DNA from: Microbacterium paraoxydans
Lineage (GTDB): Bacteria > Actinomycetota > Actinomycetes > Actinomycetales > Microbacteriaceae
DNA length: 64,000 nt
NCBI RefSeq assembly: GCF_019056515.1
Contig: NZ_CP064873.1
Coordinates: forward strand, 1,798,001-1,862,000
Direction of reading: 5' to 3'
In this document: positions 16,244 through 25,650 of the stretch, piece after piece
How positions within the stretch are numbered: the first letter of the stretch is position 1
How the letters are laid out: each line of letters opens with the position of its first letter
Position numbers and translations under genes: made by a program
Notes under the pieces: model-generated
What the model was told of the DNA's origin: nothing
What the model saw: the letters and a program-made list of their open reading frames with translations, nothing else
Databases searched by the model: none

Positions 16244-16825
16244 GTGACCGCACACCCCGAGGCCGGGACGCCCTTCGACGCCGCCGTGGCCGAACTGCGC
16301 GCGACCGCGTTCCGAGACGACATCGCGGTCCGTGAGATCCCCACGCCCCAGAATCTGGCCCCCTTCGCGATCGCCCTGTCCGCCGACGTCCGCCCGGGCG
16401 AGGACGGCGACTCCGTGTACGGGACCGGACGGTTCATCCTGCTGCACGATCCGGACGAGCCGGATGCCTGGGGCGGCGCCTGGCGCATCGTGATCTTCGC
16501 CCAGGCGCCACTCGAGACCGAGATCGGCACCGACCCCCTGCTCGCCGACGTCACCTGGTCGTGGCTCGTGGACGCGCTGGATTCCCGGGACGCGATCTAC
16601 CACTCCCCGTCCGGCACGTCGACGAAGACGCTGTCGAAGGGATTCGGGGGCCTCGCCGACGAGGGCGACGGCGCACAGATAGAATTGCGGGCGTCCTGGA
16701 CTCCGGAGGGCCCGTTCCGACCGCACGTCGAAGCATGGGCCGAGCTGGTCGGAATGCTGGCGGGGCTTCCGCCGGGTTCCGAGGGCATCGCCGTGATCGG
16801 CGCGCGAAAGGCTGTACGTGACTGA
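16244..16825 (+). CDS. DUF3000 protein
   Basis: 193 aa, soluble. It matches DUF3000, an actinobacterial family found next to RNase D: FRDDIAVREIPTPQNLAPFA, DPDEPDAWGGAWRIVIFAQ, a WSWLVDAL helix and TLSKGFGGLA. Function unknown. The GTG start is leaderless by the TAGCCT-N6-GTG arrangement. Its last 8 bp overlap the start of the RNase D gene, so the two are coupled; a role tied to RNA processing is inference. Confidence 0.82.
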   Translation: MTAHPEAGTPFDAAVAELRATAFRDDIAVREIPTPQNLAPFAIALSADVRPGEDGDSVYGTGRFILLHDPDEPDAWGGAWRIVIFAQAPLETEIGTDPLLADVTWSWLVDALDSRDAIYHSPSGTSTKTLSKGFGGLADEGDGAQIELRASWTPEGPFRPHVEAWAELVGMLAGLPPGSEGIAVIGARKAVRD

Positions 16826-18011
16826 ATACTCCGTGATCTCCGAAACCGAGGAGTTCCGTGCCGCCTGCGCTGCGCTCGCCGCAGGCACCGGGCCGGTCGC
16901 CGTCGATGTCGAGCGGGCGTCCGGCTTCCGCTACTCGCAGCGGGCCTATCTGGTTCAGGTGTTCCGGCGCGAGGCCGGGGTGTTCCTGTTCGACCCGCCC
17001 GCGATCGGCGACTTCGCTCCCCTGCAGGAGGCCATCGGCGACGTCGAGTGGGTGCTCCACGCGGCCAGCCAGGACCTCCCGTCGCTGCGCGAGCTGCACC
17101 TGGAGCCGAAGGAGATCTTCGACACCGAGCTGGCGTCCCGTCTGCTCGGTCACGACCGGGTGGGTCTGGCCGCCGTCGTCGAGGACACGCTCGGCATCAC
17201 CCTGAAGAAGGAGCACTCGGCGGCCGACTGGTCCACCCGTCCGCTGCCCGACTCCTGGCTGGACTATGCCGCGCTCGACGTGCTGCACCTCGTCGACGTC
17301 CGCGACGCCCTCGTCGCCGAGCTCGAGGAACAGGGCAAGACCGCGTTCGCCGCGCAGGAGTTCGCCGCCACCCTGGCGCGCGCCCCGAAGGCCCCGCGCG
17401 AAGACCCCTGGCGGCGGCTGAGCGGGCTCCACCAGGTGCGCGGCGCCCGCAACCTCGCCGTCGCCCGCGCCCTGTGGGAGGCGCGCGAGATGTACGCGCA
17501 GCAGCAGGACATCTCGCCCGGGCGCCTCGTTCCCGACCGCTCCCTCGTCGCCGCGGTCCTCGCCAACCCCCCCTCCAAGCAGGCTCTCGCGGGAGTCAAG
17601 GAGTTCCAGGGTCGCGCGAGCCGCACCCAGCTCGACCGGTGGTGGCAGGCGATCGTCGACGGCCGTGCCGCCGAGACGCTGCCGCGCGAGCGTGTGCCCA
17701 GCGACGCACTCCCGCCGCCCCGCGCCTGGGGCGACCGCAACCCGGAGGCGGACGCCCGCCTGAAGGCCGCCCGTCCCGCCGTCGAGGCCGTCGCGGAGGA
17801 GCTGGGCATGCCCACCGAGAACCTCCTCACGCCCGAGTACCTGCGCCGGGTCGCGTGGGACGGCCCTGGGACGACGGCGGAGGAGATCGGCGCCGCGCTC
17901 TCCGCGCTCGGAGCCCGCCCCTGGCAGGTTGAACAGACTGCACAGAAGATCGCCGACGCCTTTGTAGAGGCGGCGCAATCGCCGGACACCACGTCCGCGA
18001 CCGCTTCGTAG
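16818..18011 (+). CDS. rnd: Ribonuclease D-like 3'-5' exonuclease with HRDC domain
   Basis: 397 aa. The DEDD exonuclease domain shows VAVDVERASGF (motif I, with Asp and Glu), WVLHAASQDLPSLRE (motif II) and DSWLDYAALDVLHLVDV (motif III, Tyr and Asp, DEDDy type). An HRDC helical domain (RLSGLHQVRGARNLAVARAL) and a C-terminal extension follow. RNase D trims structured RNA 3' ends, notably tRNA precursors. Start is GTG 16818, overlapping DUF3000 by 8 bp. No terminator is obvious; fadA follows 73 bp later with its own promoter. Confidence 0.9.
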   Translation: MTEYSVISETEEFRAACAALAAGTGPVAVDVERASGFRYSQRAYLVQVFRREAGVFLFDPPAIGDFAPLQEAIGDVEWVLHAASQDLPSLRELHLEPKEIFDTELASRLLGHDRVGLAAVVEDTLGITLKKEHSAADWSTRPLPDSWLDYAALDVLHLVDVRDALVAELEEQGKTAFAAQEFAATLARAPKAPREDPWRRLSGLHQVRGARNLAVARALWEAREMYAQQQDISPGRLVPDRSLVAAVLANPPSKQALAGVKEFQGRASRTQLDRWWQAIVDGRAAETLPRERVPSDALPPPRAWGDRNPEADARLKAARPAVEAVAEELGMPTENLLTPEYLRRVAWDGPGTTAEEIGAALSALGARPWQVEQTAQKIADAFVEAAQSPDTTSATAS

Positions 18012-18050
18012 GTTCGATCCAACCGATTCCTCCCGGTTTCCGGCCGTTCA

Positions 18051-18056
18051 TAGACT
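18051..18056 (+). promoter_or_regulatory. Candidate -10 of the fadA-fadB operon
   Basis: TAGACT precedes fadA by 28 bp, leaving a short leader that carries GGAGG before the GTG start. Confidence 0.45.
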
Positions 18057-18084
18057 GAGGCCACCGCACTAACTTGGAGGCAGA

Positions 18085-19290
18085 GTGGCCGAGATCTCGG
18101 ACGTCTTCTTCGTCGATGGAGTGCGCACCCCCTTCGGGCGCGCCGGCGAAAAGGGCATGTACTGGAACACCCGCGCGGATGACCTCGCCGTGAAGGCGAC
18201 CATCGGCCTGATGGAGCGCAACGCGGCCGTACCGGCGGACCGCATCGACGATGTCGCCATCGCCGCGACGAGCCAGACCGGCGACCAGGGGCTCACCCTC
18301 GGGCGGTCGGTGGCGATCCTCGCCGGACTCCCCCAGACCGTCCCCGGACTCGCGGTGGAGCGCATGTGCGCCGGCGCGATGACGAGCGTGACGACCATGG
18401 GCGCCTCGATTGGCGTGGGCATGTACGACCTCGCCCTGGCGGGCGGTGTCGAGCACATGGGGCACCACCCGATCGGCGCGAACGCCGACCCCAACCCGCG
18501 TTTCGTGGCGGAGAAGATGGTCGACCCCGGAGCCCTCAACATGGGCGTCACCGCGGAGCGCATCTTCGACCGCTTCCCGCACCTCACCAAGGAGCGCTCC
18601 GACCGCTACGGCATGCGCAGCCAGCAGAAGGTGCAGGCCGCCTATGACGCCGGCAAGATCCAGCCGGATCTCGTGCCGGTCGCGATCAAGGGCGCCGACG
18701 GCGCCTGGGGCCTGGCCACCGAGGACGAGGGCCGCCGACCGCAGACCACGATGGAGGACCTCGCCGGCCTCAAGACGCCGTTCCGTCCGCACGGCCGCGT
18801 CACCGCCGGAACGTCTTCGCCGCTCACCGACGGCGCGACGATGTCGCTGCTCGCCGGCGGCAGCGCCGTCAAGGAGCTCGGCCTCGCGCCGAAGATGCGG
18901 ATGGTCTCGTTCGCCTTCGCCGGCGTGCAGCCCGAGATCATGGGCATCGGCCCGATCCCGTCGACCGAGAAGGCGCTCAAGAAGGCCGGCCTCAACATCT
19001 CCGACATCGGTCTGTTCGAGCTCAACGAGGCGTTCGCCATCCAGGTCATCTCCCTCCTCGATCACTTCGGCATCGACGACGACGACCCCCGGGTGAATCC
19101 GTGGGGCGGCGCGATCGCGGTCGGCCACCCGCTGGCCGCTTCCGGCGTCCGGCTCATGATCCAGCTCGCGGCGCAGTTCGCGGAGCGCCCCGACGTGCGC
19201 TACGGCCTGACGGCGATGTGCGTCGGTCTCGGGCAGGGCGGCTCCGTCATCTGGGAGAACCCGCACTACGACGGAAAGAAGAAGAAGTGA
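18085..19290 (+). CDS. fadA: Acetyl-CoA C-acyltransferase (thiolase)
   Basis: 401 aa thiolase II. Acyl-binding Cys95 lies in VERMCAGAM, NEAFAIQ carries the conserved Asn-Glu, GGAIAVGHPLAASG holds the catalytic His and TAMCVGLGQGGS the second cysteine. It cleaves 3-ketoacyl-CoA in the last step of beta-oxidation. GTG start with GGAGG 7 nt before it. The next gene's GTG start overlaps this stop by 4 bp (GTGA), so FadA and FadB are made together as the usual complex. Confidence 0.95.
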   Translation: MAEISDVFFVDGVRTPFGRAGEKGMYWNTRADDLAVKATIGLMERNAAVPADRIDDVAIAATSQTGDQGLTLGRSVAILAGLPQTVPGLAVERMCAGAMTSVTTMGASIGVGMYDLALAGGVEHMGHHPIGANADPNPRFVAEKMVDPGALNMGVTAERIFDRFPHLTKERSDRYGMRSQQKVQAAYDAGKIQPDLVPVAIKGADGAWGLATEDEGRRPQTTMEDLAGLKTPFRPHGRVTAGTSSPLTDGATMSLLAGGSAVKELGLAPKMRMVSFAFAGVQPEIMGIGPIPSTEKALKKAGLNISDIGLFELNEAFAIQVISLLDHFGIDDDDPRVNPWGGAIAVGHPLAASGVRLMIQLAAQFAERPDVRYGLTAMCVGLGQGGSVIWENPHYDGKKKK

Positions 19291-21428
19291 GCTACGACGA
19301 CGTCGACTTCTCGCCCATCCAGGCGCTCACCGAGGGAGAGGTCGTCACGCACTCCCCCGTGCGCGACATCCGCCTCGCATCGGGCAAGGTCCTCGCCCTG
19401 ATCACGCTGGACAACGGTCGTGACCACACCCGTCCGAACACCCTGGGTCCGGCCACCCTCACCGAGCTCGGCGCGACGCTGGACGGCCTCAAAGCCCGCG
19501 CGGCGGCCGGCGAGATCCAGGCGGTCGGCATCACCGGCAAGCAGTACATCATGGCCGCCGGCGCCGACCTCTCGGACATCAGCAAGGTCGGTTCGCGTGA
19601 CAACGCGCGGCTGATCGCCCAGCTCGGCCACAAGGTGCTCGGGAAGCTGAGCGAGCTCGGCGTGCCGTCGTTCGCGTTCGTGAACGGCCTGGCGCTCGGC
19701 GGCGGGCTGGAGATCGCCCTGAACTCCACGTACCGCACGGTCGACGCCTCGGCCGCGGCCGTGGCACTGCCCGAGGTCTTCCTCGGCATCATCCCCGGGT
19801 GGGGCGGCGCCTACCTCCTGCCGAACCTCATCGGCATCGAGAACGCCCTCGAGGTGGTCATCTCCAACCCGCTCAAGCAGAACCGCATGCTGAAGCCGCA
19901 GCAGGCCTTCGACCTGGGCATCTTCGACGCCATCTTCCCCGCGGCGAACTACCTCGAGAACTCGCTCGCCTGGGCGGACGCGGTCCTCGGCGGCACGAAG
20001 GTCGTGCGCAAGAACGAGCCGGGCAAGATCGAGCGCCTCACCAAGTGGCCGATCGCCATCAAGATGGCGCGGGGCATGCTGGAGTCCAAGATCGGCACCG
20101 TGCCGAAGTCGCCGTACGCGGCTCTCGAGCTGCTCGACAAGGCGAAGAGCGGCACCAAGGCGGAGGGCTTCGCCCGCGAAGACGAGGCCCTGGCGGAACT
20201 GGTGACCGGCGATCAGTTCGCCGCGTCGATGTACGCCTTCGACCTCGTGCAGAAGCGCGCGAAGCGCCCGGTCGGCGCCCCTGACAAGGAGCTCGCGAAG
20301 AAGGTCACCAAGGTCGGCATCATCGGTGCGGGTCTCATGGCCAGCCAGTTCGCGCTGCTGTTCGTGCGCAAGCTCCAGGTGCCCGTGCTGATCACCGACC
20401 TCGACCAGGCGCGCGTCGACAAGGGCGTCGCCTACATCCACGAGGAGATCGGCAAGCTGGAGGCGAAGGGCCGCGTGGACGCGGACACCGCGAACAAGCT
20501 GCGCGGTCTCGTCACGGGCACGACCGACAAGACCCTCTACGCGGACTGCGACTTCGTCATCGAGGCGGTCTTCGAAGAGGTCGGCGTCAAGCAGCAGGTC
20601 TTCGGCGAGATCGAGAAGATCATCGCGGAGGACGCGGTGCTCGCCACGAACACCTCGTCGCTGTCGGTCGAGGAGATCGGCGCGAAGCTGGCCCACCCGG
20701 AGCGGCTCGTCGGCTTCCACTTCTTCAACCCGGTCGCGGTCATGCCGCTGATCGAGATCGTGAAGACGCCGGCGACGGCGGACACCGCGCTGTCGACCGC
20801 GTTCGTCGTCGCCAGGAACCTCGGCAAGAACGCGGTGCTCACCGCCGACGCCCCGGGCTTCGTGGTGAACCGTCTGCTCGCAAAGGTCATGGGCGAGGCG
20901 GCGCGCGCCGTCTACGAGGGCACCCCGATCGCCGACGTCGAGAAGGCGTTCGCACCGCTCGGCCTGCCGATGGGCCCCTTCCAGCTCATCGACCTCGTCG
21001 GCTGGAAGGTCGCCGCGCACGTGCAGGACACGATGGTGCGCGCGTTCCCGGACCGCTTCTACGCGAACGAGAACTTCCACGCCCTGGCCGAGCTCGACCA
21101 GGTCGTCGAGAAGGACAAGGGCGGCCGTGTGGTCGGCTGGACGAAGCAGGCCGAGAAGGTCCTGGCGCCCGCCGTCGGCAAGAGCCCGGCGTCGGCGGCC
21201 ACGATCCTGCAGCGCGTGCAGGACGGTCTCGCGACCGAGATCAAGCTGATGCTCGACGAGGGCGTGGTGCCGGAGGTCGAGGACATCGACCTGTGCCTCA
21301 TCCTCGGCGCCGGCTGGCCGTTCATCGATGGTGGGGCGTCGCCGTACCTCGACCGCGAGGGGGCCTCCGAGCGCGCATTCGGCGGCTCGTTCCACACCCC
21401 GCAGATCCGCGGCATCCAGAACCGCTGA
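19287..21428 (+). CDS. fadB: Fatty-acid oxidation complex alpha subunit (enoyl-CoA hydratase / 3-hydroxyacyl-CoA dehydrogenase)
   Basis: 713 aa. The N-terminal crotonase domain (about 1-200) has AAGADLSDIS and GLALGGGLEIAL for the oxyanion hole and LPEVFLGIIPGWGGAYLLP. The dehydrogenase half begins with the NAD site VGIIGAGLMASQFA (about 340-355), then NTSSLSVEEIG and RLVGFHFFNPVAVMPLIEIV with the catalytic His, followed by two C-terminal helical domains. It hydrates enoyl-CoA and oxidises 3-hydroxyacyl-CoA. Dinucleotide motif GAGLMA replaces the more common GAGxMG. GTG start overlaps fadA. Its stop directly abuts the stop of the converging GMC gene. Confidence 0.94.
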   Translation: MSYDDVDFSPIQALTEGEVVTHSPVRDIRLASGKVLALITLDNGRDHTRPNTLGPATLTELGATLDGLKARAAAGEIQAVGITGKQYIMAAGADLSDISKVGSRDNARLIAQLGHKVLGKLSELGVPSFAFVNGLALGGGLEIALNSTYRTVDASAAAVALPEVFLGIIPGWGGAYLLPNLIGIENALEVVISNPLKQNRMLKPQQAFDLGIFDAIFPAANYLENSLAWADAVLGGTKVVRKNEPGKIERLTKWPIAIKMARGMLESKIGTVPKSPYAALELLDKAKSGTKAEGFAREDEALAELVTGDQFAASMYAFDLVQKRAKRPVGAPDKELAKKVTKVGIIGAGLMASQFALLFVRKLQVPVLITDLDQARVDKGVAYIHEEIGKLEAKGRVDADTANKLRGLVTGTTDKTLYADCDFVIEAVFEEVGVKQQVFGEIEKIIAEDAVLATNTSSLSVEEIGAKLAHPERLVGFHFFNPVAVMPLIEIVKTPATADTALSTAFVVARNLGKNAVLTADAPGFVVNRLLAKVMGEAARAVYEGTPIADVEKAFAPLGLPMGPFQLIDLVGWKVAAHVQDTMVRAFPDRFYANENFHALAELDQVVEKDKGGRVVGWTKQAEKVLAPAVGKSPASAATILQRVQDGLATEIKLMLDEGVVPEVEDIDLCLILGAGWPFIDGGASPYLDREGASERAFGGSFHTPQIRGIQNR

Positions 21429-23093
21429 TCAGCTCTCCGCAGGGGGTCGCGCCGTGGGCGTGGCCCCCTGTGTCGTCCGCGGCGTCGGACGGGTATCCGG
21501 CTCGCCGTTGCGCGGCCAGTGCGACAGCGCGTGCTCCGCGAGGGCGGTGATGGTCAGGGACGGGTTCACCCCCGGATTCGCGGGCACAGCGGCGCCGTCG
21601 ACGACGTGCAGCCCGGGGTGCCCCCAGACGCGCTGATACTCGTCCACGACACCCTCCTCCGGTGCACCGGAGATCACCGCTCCCCCGAGGAAGTGCGCGG
21701 TGAGCGGGATTCCGAAGACCTCGGGCCAGGAGCCGCGCGCCGCCGTGGGCACCCCGCCCTCACGCTGCAGACGCGCGGCGATGGCTCGGGCGGCGCGATG
21801 CGCCTCGGGCAGGTGACTGGGGTTCGGCGCGCCATGCCCCTGGGCACTCGTGAGCCGCGTCCGGCCGAGGCGACGCCGCAGGGACAGGGTGAGCGAGTTG
21901 TCGGCGGTCTGCATGACGAGCGCGATGATCCCCCGTTCGCTCCAGCGCCGGAGGGAGGCGAGGCGGAGGGCCTGCACGGGTCGGCGCAGCACCTGCCCCG
22001 CGAGTGCGGCGAGGCGGCCCGGCAGGGCGCGGTCGCCGGGGACCAGCACGGTGGCGAGAGCGCCCATGAGGTTGGATCCCGGACCGTAGCGGACGTTCTC
22101 GACATGGGTGCGGTCGTCCACGTGGAATGAGGTGGTGATCGCCACGCCCCGCGCCAGCTCCACCCGCTCCGGCACCCGGACGGCGACGGCGCCGTCCAAG
22201 GCCTCCGAGTTCGTCCGGGTGAGCCGGCCCACGGCGTCGGAGATCCGCGGAAGCGCGCCCGACGCCTTCATCCGATGGAGGAGCTGCTGGGTGCCCCAGG
22301 TCCCCGCCGCCAGCACGACCTCTCGTGCGATGACGGTCTGCTCACGCCGCCGGAACCAGGCACCACTGCGTCGTGTCGTGACCGAGAAGCCGCCGTCCGG
22401 CAGCTCGCGCACCTCGGTGACGGTGCGCAGCGGCTCGATGACCGCCCCGCGGCGCTCGGCCAGGGCGAGGTAGTTCTTCACGAGGGTGTTCTTCGCGCCG
22501 ACGCGGCAGCCGACCATGCAGTTCCCACAGAGCGTGCAGCCTGTGCGCTCGGGGCCCTCCCCGCCGAAGAACGGATCAGCGACCCGCTTCCCCGGTTCCC
22601 CGAACCACACGCCGACGGGTGCGCGGCGGAACGTCGCGCCCACCCCGAGGTCCTCGGCGGCTCCGGCCATGATCCGCTCGACCGGTCCGTCGTGCGGATA
22701 GCGGTCCACCACGCCGAGCATGCGCCGGGCTGTGGCATAGTGCGGGGCGAGCGCGGTGCGCCAGTCCCGGATCGATGCCCACTGCGGGTCGGCGAAGAAC
22801 GCCGCGCCCGGTTCGTACAGCGTGTTGGCGTAGTTGAGCGACCCCCCGCCCACTCCCGCACCGGCGAGGATCATGACGTGCGGAAGCCGATGGATGCGCT
22901 GCACCCCGAAGCACCCGAGCGCCGGGACCCAGAGGTAGCGACGCACGTCCCAGCTGGTCTTCGCGAAGTCCTCGTCGGCGAATCGCCGCCCGGCCTCGAA
23001 CACGCGGACGCGGTAGCCCTTCTCCGTGAGCCGGAAGGCCGCGACGGAGCCGCCGAAGCCCGAACCGACGATGACGACGTCCTCATCGAACAT
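21429..23093 (-). CDS. GMC-family oxidoreductase, cholesterol-oxidase-like
   Basis: 554 aa FAD enzyme. The N-terminal FAD site is VVIVGSGFGGSVAAFRL. GAGVGGGSLNYAN matches the GMC signature. An inserted cysteine cluster CTLCGNCMVGC (about 187-197) is typical of the ChoD/cholesterol-oxidase-like branch. The C-terminal VVDGAAVPANPGVNPSLTI closes the FAD domain. It probably oxidises a sterol-like or long-chain alcohol; the substrate is not known. Its start overlaps the stop of the diacylglycerol kinase-like gene by 11 bp, making it the third gene of a three-gene operon. Confidence 0.85.
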   Translation of the reverse strand: MFDEDVVIVGSGFGGSVAAFRLTEKGYRVRVFEAGRRFADEDFAKTSWDVRRYLWVPALGCFGVQRIHRLPHVMILAGAGVGGGSLNYANTLYEPGAAFFADPQWASIRDWRTALAPHYATARRMLGVVDRYPHDGPVERIMAGAAEDLGVGATFRRAPVGVWFGEPGKRVADPFFGGEGPERTGCTLCGNCMVGCRVGAKNTLVKNYLALAERRGAVIEPLRTVTEVRELPDGGFSVTTRRSGAWFRRREQTVIAREVVLAAGTWGTQQLLHRMKASGALPRISDAVGRLTRTNSEALDGAVAVRVPERVELARGVAITTSFHVDDRTHVENVRYGPGSNLMGALATVLVPGDRALPGRLAALAGQVLRRPVQALRLASLRRWSERGIIALVMQTADNSLTLSLRRRLGRTRLTSAQGHGAPNPSHLPEAHRAARAIAARLQREGGVPTAARGSWPEVFGIPLTAHFLGGAVISGAPEEGVVDEYQRVWGHPGLHVVDGAAVPANPGVNPSLTITALAEHALSHWPRNGEPDTRPTPRTTQGATPTARPPAES

Positions 23094-23997
23094 GCGCGTC
23101 CCTCCGCTCCACCCGGGTCATGACGGTCAGCGCGCCCGCGCGGATCGAGATCGTGCAGGTCTCCTCGCCGACACGCTCGCCGTCCGCGTAGGCCACGAGA
23201 CCCGGGGCGGCGACGGTGACCGTGCGGGCCCGGACGTGCCGCACCTCCCGGCGCGCCAGGTGCGTCCCGCGCAGGAGGAGCGGGAACAGTCGCACCAGGC
23301 GGAGGCGGCCGAGGGGACCCACGGCGACGATGTCGAGGACGCCGTCGTCCGGGGCGGCGCCGATGCACACCGGCATACCCCCGCCGTAGCTCGCGGTGTT
23401 CCCGACCGCGACGAGCGTGCCGGGTGCCGCCGTCTCCGGGCCGTCATCGACGCGGATCGTGAAGTCGAACGGACGCAGCCGGACGAGCTCGACCAGCAGC
23501 GCGAGGTAGTACCGCAACGCGCCGGAGGGCCAGCGGAGGCGGTTGGTGCGATCGCTCACCCGGGCATCGAAGCCCAGCGCCGCCACCGTGAGGAACAGCG
23601 AGGTGCCCGTCGCGGTCCGCACCTCGCCGATGTCGATGGCACGGGGCACGCCGGTCAGCGCGAGTTCCACGGCCTCCGACACGTCCGCGCGCGGCAGCCC
23701 GAGCGCGCGCGCCAGATCGTTCCCCGTGCCGGCGGGAACCACCGTCACCGGGACACCCGCCGCACACACGACCTCGAGGATGCCCGAGAGGGTGCCGTCG
23801 CCGCCCACGACGACGAGTCCGTCCGGTCCCGCGTCCAGGGCCACCGCGGCCAGCCGCCTCGTGTCGGCAGCCGAACGCCCGGCGTACACGCGCACGTCCG
23901 CCCCGCGCCGTCGGAGGTGAGCGAGCGCGTCGTCCGCGACCCGCTGCCCGCGGCCCTTGCCGGACAGCGGGTTCGACAGCACCGCGATGTGCCCCAT
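23083..23997 (-). CDS. Diacylglycerol kinase-like lipid kinase
   Basis: 304 aa of the DAGK_cat/YegS/sphingosine kinase family. The nucleotide site GGDGTLSGIL and the PAGTGNDLARALGLP motif are intact, with ADGERVGEE and a C-terminal beta sandwich. It should phosphorylate a diacylglycerol or similar lipid using ATP. I chose ATG 23997, just past the upstream stop; an in-frame ATG at 24024 would overlap the upstream gene by 26 bp. Between a GMC oxidase and an alkyl-DHAP synthase-like enzyme, it points to a lipid-modifying operon. Confidence 0.87.
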   Translation of the reverse strand: MGHIAVLSNPLSGKGRGQRVADDALAHLRRRGADVRVYAGRSAADTRRLAAVALDAGPDGLVVVGGDGTLSGILEVVCAAGVPVTVVPAGTGNDLARALGLPRADVSEAVELALTGVPRAIDIGEVRTATGTSLFLTVAALGFDARVSDRTNRLRWPSGALRYYLALLVELVRLRPFDFTIRVDDGPETAAPGTLVAVGNTASYGGGMPVCIGAAPDDGVLDIVAVGPLGRLRLVRLFPLLLRGTHLARREVRHVRARTVTVAAPGLVAYADGERVGEETCTISIRAGALTVMTRVERRDAHVR

Positions 23998-23998
23998 C

Positions 23999-25630
23999 TC
24001 AGACGGTCGTCCCGATCGGGACATCGGCGAGGACGGCGCCCGGGTTCATGATGCCGCGGGGATCGAGCTCCCGCTTCACGGCAGTGAGGATCCGCATGCC
24101 GGTGTCCCCGATCTCCTCCGCGAGCCACGGGGCATGATCGCGACCCACGGCGTGATGGTGGCTGATGGTCCCGCCGTTCGCGAGGATCGCGTCGTTCACT
24201 CTCCCCTTCACGAGCGCCCACGCGCCGAGGGGGTCCCGTCGCAGCCCGGCGAGGACCGTGAAGTAGAGGGAGGCGCCCGTCGGATACACGTGGGAGACAT
24301 GGCACATGATGTATGAGCGGGCATCCGCCGCGTCGAAGCCGTCCCGCAGGGCCGCCTCGACCGCTTCCTTCAGAGTGCGCAGGTTCGACCAGGTCGTCGC
24401 GGTCTCCAGCGTCTCGCAGAACACCCCGGCGTCGAGCAGAGCGTCGCGCAGGTACGGACCGTCGAATCGTCCCGCCGCCCAATCCTCCGCGTCGCCGGTG
24501 CCGGCACTGCGGCCGCCTGCCGCAGCGAGGATCGCGGCGGTCCGGTCCCGGCGGCCGGCGGCGTCCTCGCCCTCGAACACCGTCACGACGCCGGCTCCCT
24601 TCGCGAGAGCCTTCCCGATCCGGCCGACCTGGGCGAGGCTCACCGCGGTCTCGGCTTCGTCGGAGAGGCGGATGACCGTGGGACCCGCACCGTGCTGCAC
24701 CACCCGCCGGAGCGCATCGGCGCCGCGGTCGAAGTCCGGGAAGGTCCACGACTCGAAGATCCGGTCCGTCGGCACCGGATGCACCCGGACCCGGACCTCG
24801 GTGATCACGCCGAAGATCCCCTCAGAGCCCAGGAAGAGGCGGACGAGGTCGGGGCCGGCGGCCGATCCCGGTGCGCGGCCGAGGTCGAGGTCCCCCGTGG
24901 GCGTCGCGACCCGGATCCCCGTCACCATCGCGTCGAAACGCCCGTTGCCCGCGGAGTTCTGTCCGGAGGATCGGGCGGCGGCGAAACCGCCGATCGTGGC
25001 GTACCGGAAGCTCTGCGGGAAGTGCCCGAGCTCGAACCCCTGGGCGCCGAGCAGCGCTTCGGCCTCGGGTCCCGTCGTGCCCGCCGCGAGAGTCGCCTGA
25101 CCACTGAGCGGGTCGAGGTGGAGCAGCCCGGAGAGTCGACGCAGGTCCAGGCTGACGACGGCACGATGCCGGCCGGTCTCCGGATCCAGCGCACCGACCA
25201 CGCTCGTTCCTCCGCCGAACGGGATGACGGCGATCCCGCGCTCCCCCGCCAGAGCGAGGCAGGCGCGCACGGCGTCGTGGTCCGCAGGGAACACCACGGC
25301 GTCGGGCGCATCCTGCTCGGGATGCCGTCGTCGCAGAAGGTCGGGGGTGGAGCGTCCTCCGGCGTGCCGCAGGCGCACCGACGTCGTGACGTCCACCGCA
25401 TCGGGGCGGACCACCGCCGCCAGCGCGTCGCGATCATCCGCGGTCAGTCGCGAGGGCCGCACCCGCACGTCATCCAGCGCCGGCGGACGGGGCGGACGGG
25501 GAACACGACCCAGCAGCAGGGGCAGCAGGCCGCGCACCGCGAGCGGAAGGTCTTTCGCCCGGTCCGGATCGCCCCAGCCGTTCCAGCGCATCTCGGGCCT
25601 GTCGGCCCCTCTGCCGTTCGCCTGCTCCAT
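23999..25630 (-). CDS. FAD-binding oxidase, alkyldihydroxyacetonephosphate synthase-like
   Basis: 543 aa PCMH-type flavoprotein. It carries RWNGWGDP near the start, the FAD loop IPFGGGTSVVG, FRYATIGGFAAARSSGQNS, GSEGIFGVITEV, a Tyr-containing TGASLYFTV and the His cluster SHHHAVG. These line up with positions conserved in eukaryotic AGPS, including the catalytic Tyr and His tract, better than with glycolate or lactate oxidases. AGPS exchanges acyl for alkyl on DHAP in ether-lipid synthesis. In bacteria the reaction of this branch is mostly unproven. ATG 25591 is an alternative start at the conserved RWNGWGD; it would leave 59 bp to the divergent TetR gene instead of 20. Confidence 0.78.
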   Translation of the reverse strand: MEQANGRGADRPEMRWNGWGDPDRAKDLPLAVRGLLPLLLGRVPRPPRPPALDDVRVRPSRLTADDRDALAAVVRPDAVDVTTSVRLRHAGGRSTPDLLRRRHPEQDAPDAVVFPADHDAVRACLALAGERGIAVIPFGGGTSVVGALDPETGRHRAVVSLDLRRLSGLLHLDPLSGQATLAAGTTGPEAEALLGAQGFELGHFPQSFRYATIGGFAAARSSGQNSAGNGRFDAMVTGIRVATPTGDLDLGRAPGSAAGPDLVRLFLGSEGIFGVITEVRVRVHPVPTDRIFESWTFPDFDRGADALRRVVQHGAGPTVIRLSDEAETAVSLAQVGRIGKALAKGAGVVTVFEGEDAAGRRDRTAAILAAAGGRSAGTGDAEDWAAGRFDGPYLRDALLDAGVFCETLETATTWSNLRTLKEAVEAALRDGFDAADARSYIMCHVSHVYPTGASLYFTVLAGLRRDPLGAWALVKGRVNDAILANGGTISHHHAVGRDHAPWLAEEIGDTGMRILTAVKRELDPRGIMNPGAVLADVPIGTTV

Positions 25631-25650
25631 GGGTTACAGTGTGACACATC
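25631..25650. promoter_or_regulatory. Divergent promoter/possible TetR operator
   Basis: Only 20 bp separate the two divergent start codons. The segment holds TACAGT (plus-strand -10-like, 10 nt before ATG 25651) overlapping the near-palindrome GTGTGACAC. A TetR-type autoregulator acting on both directions would fit; the operator assignment is inference. Confidence 0.35.
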
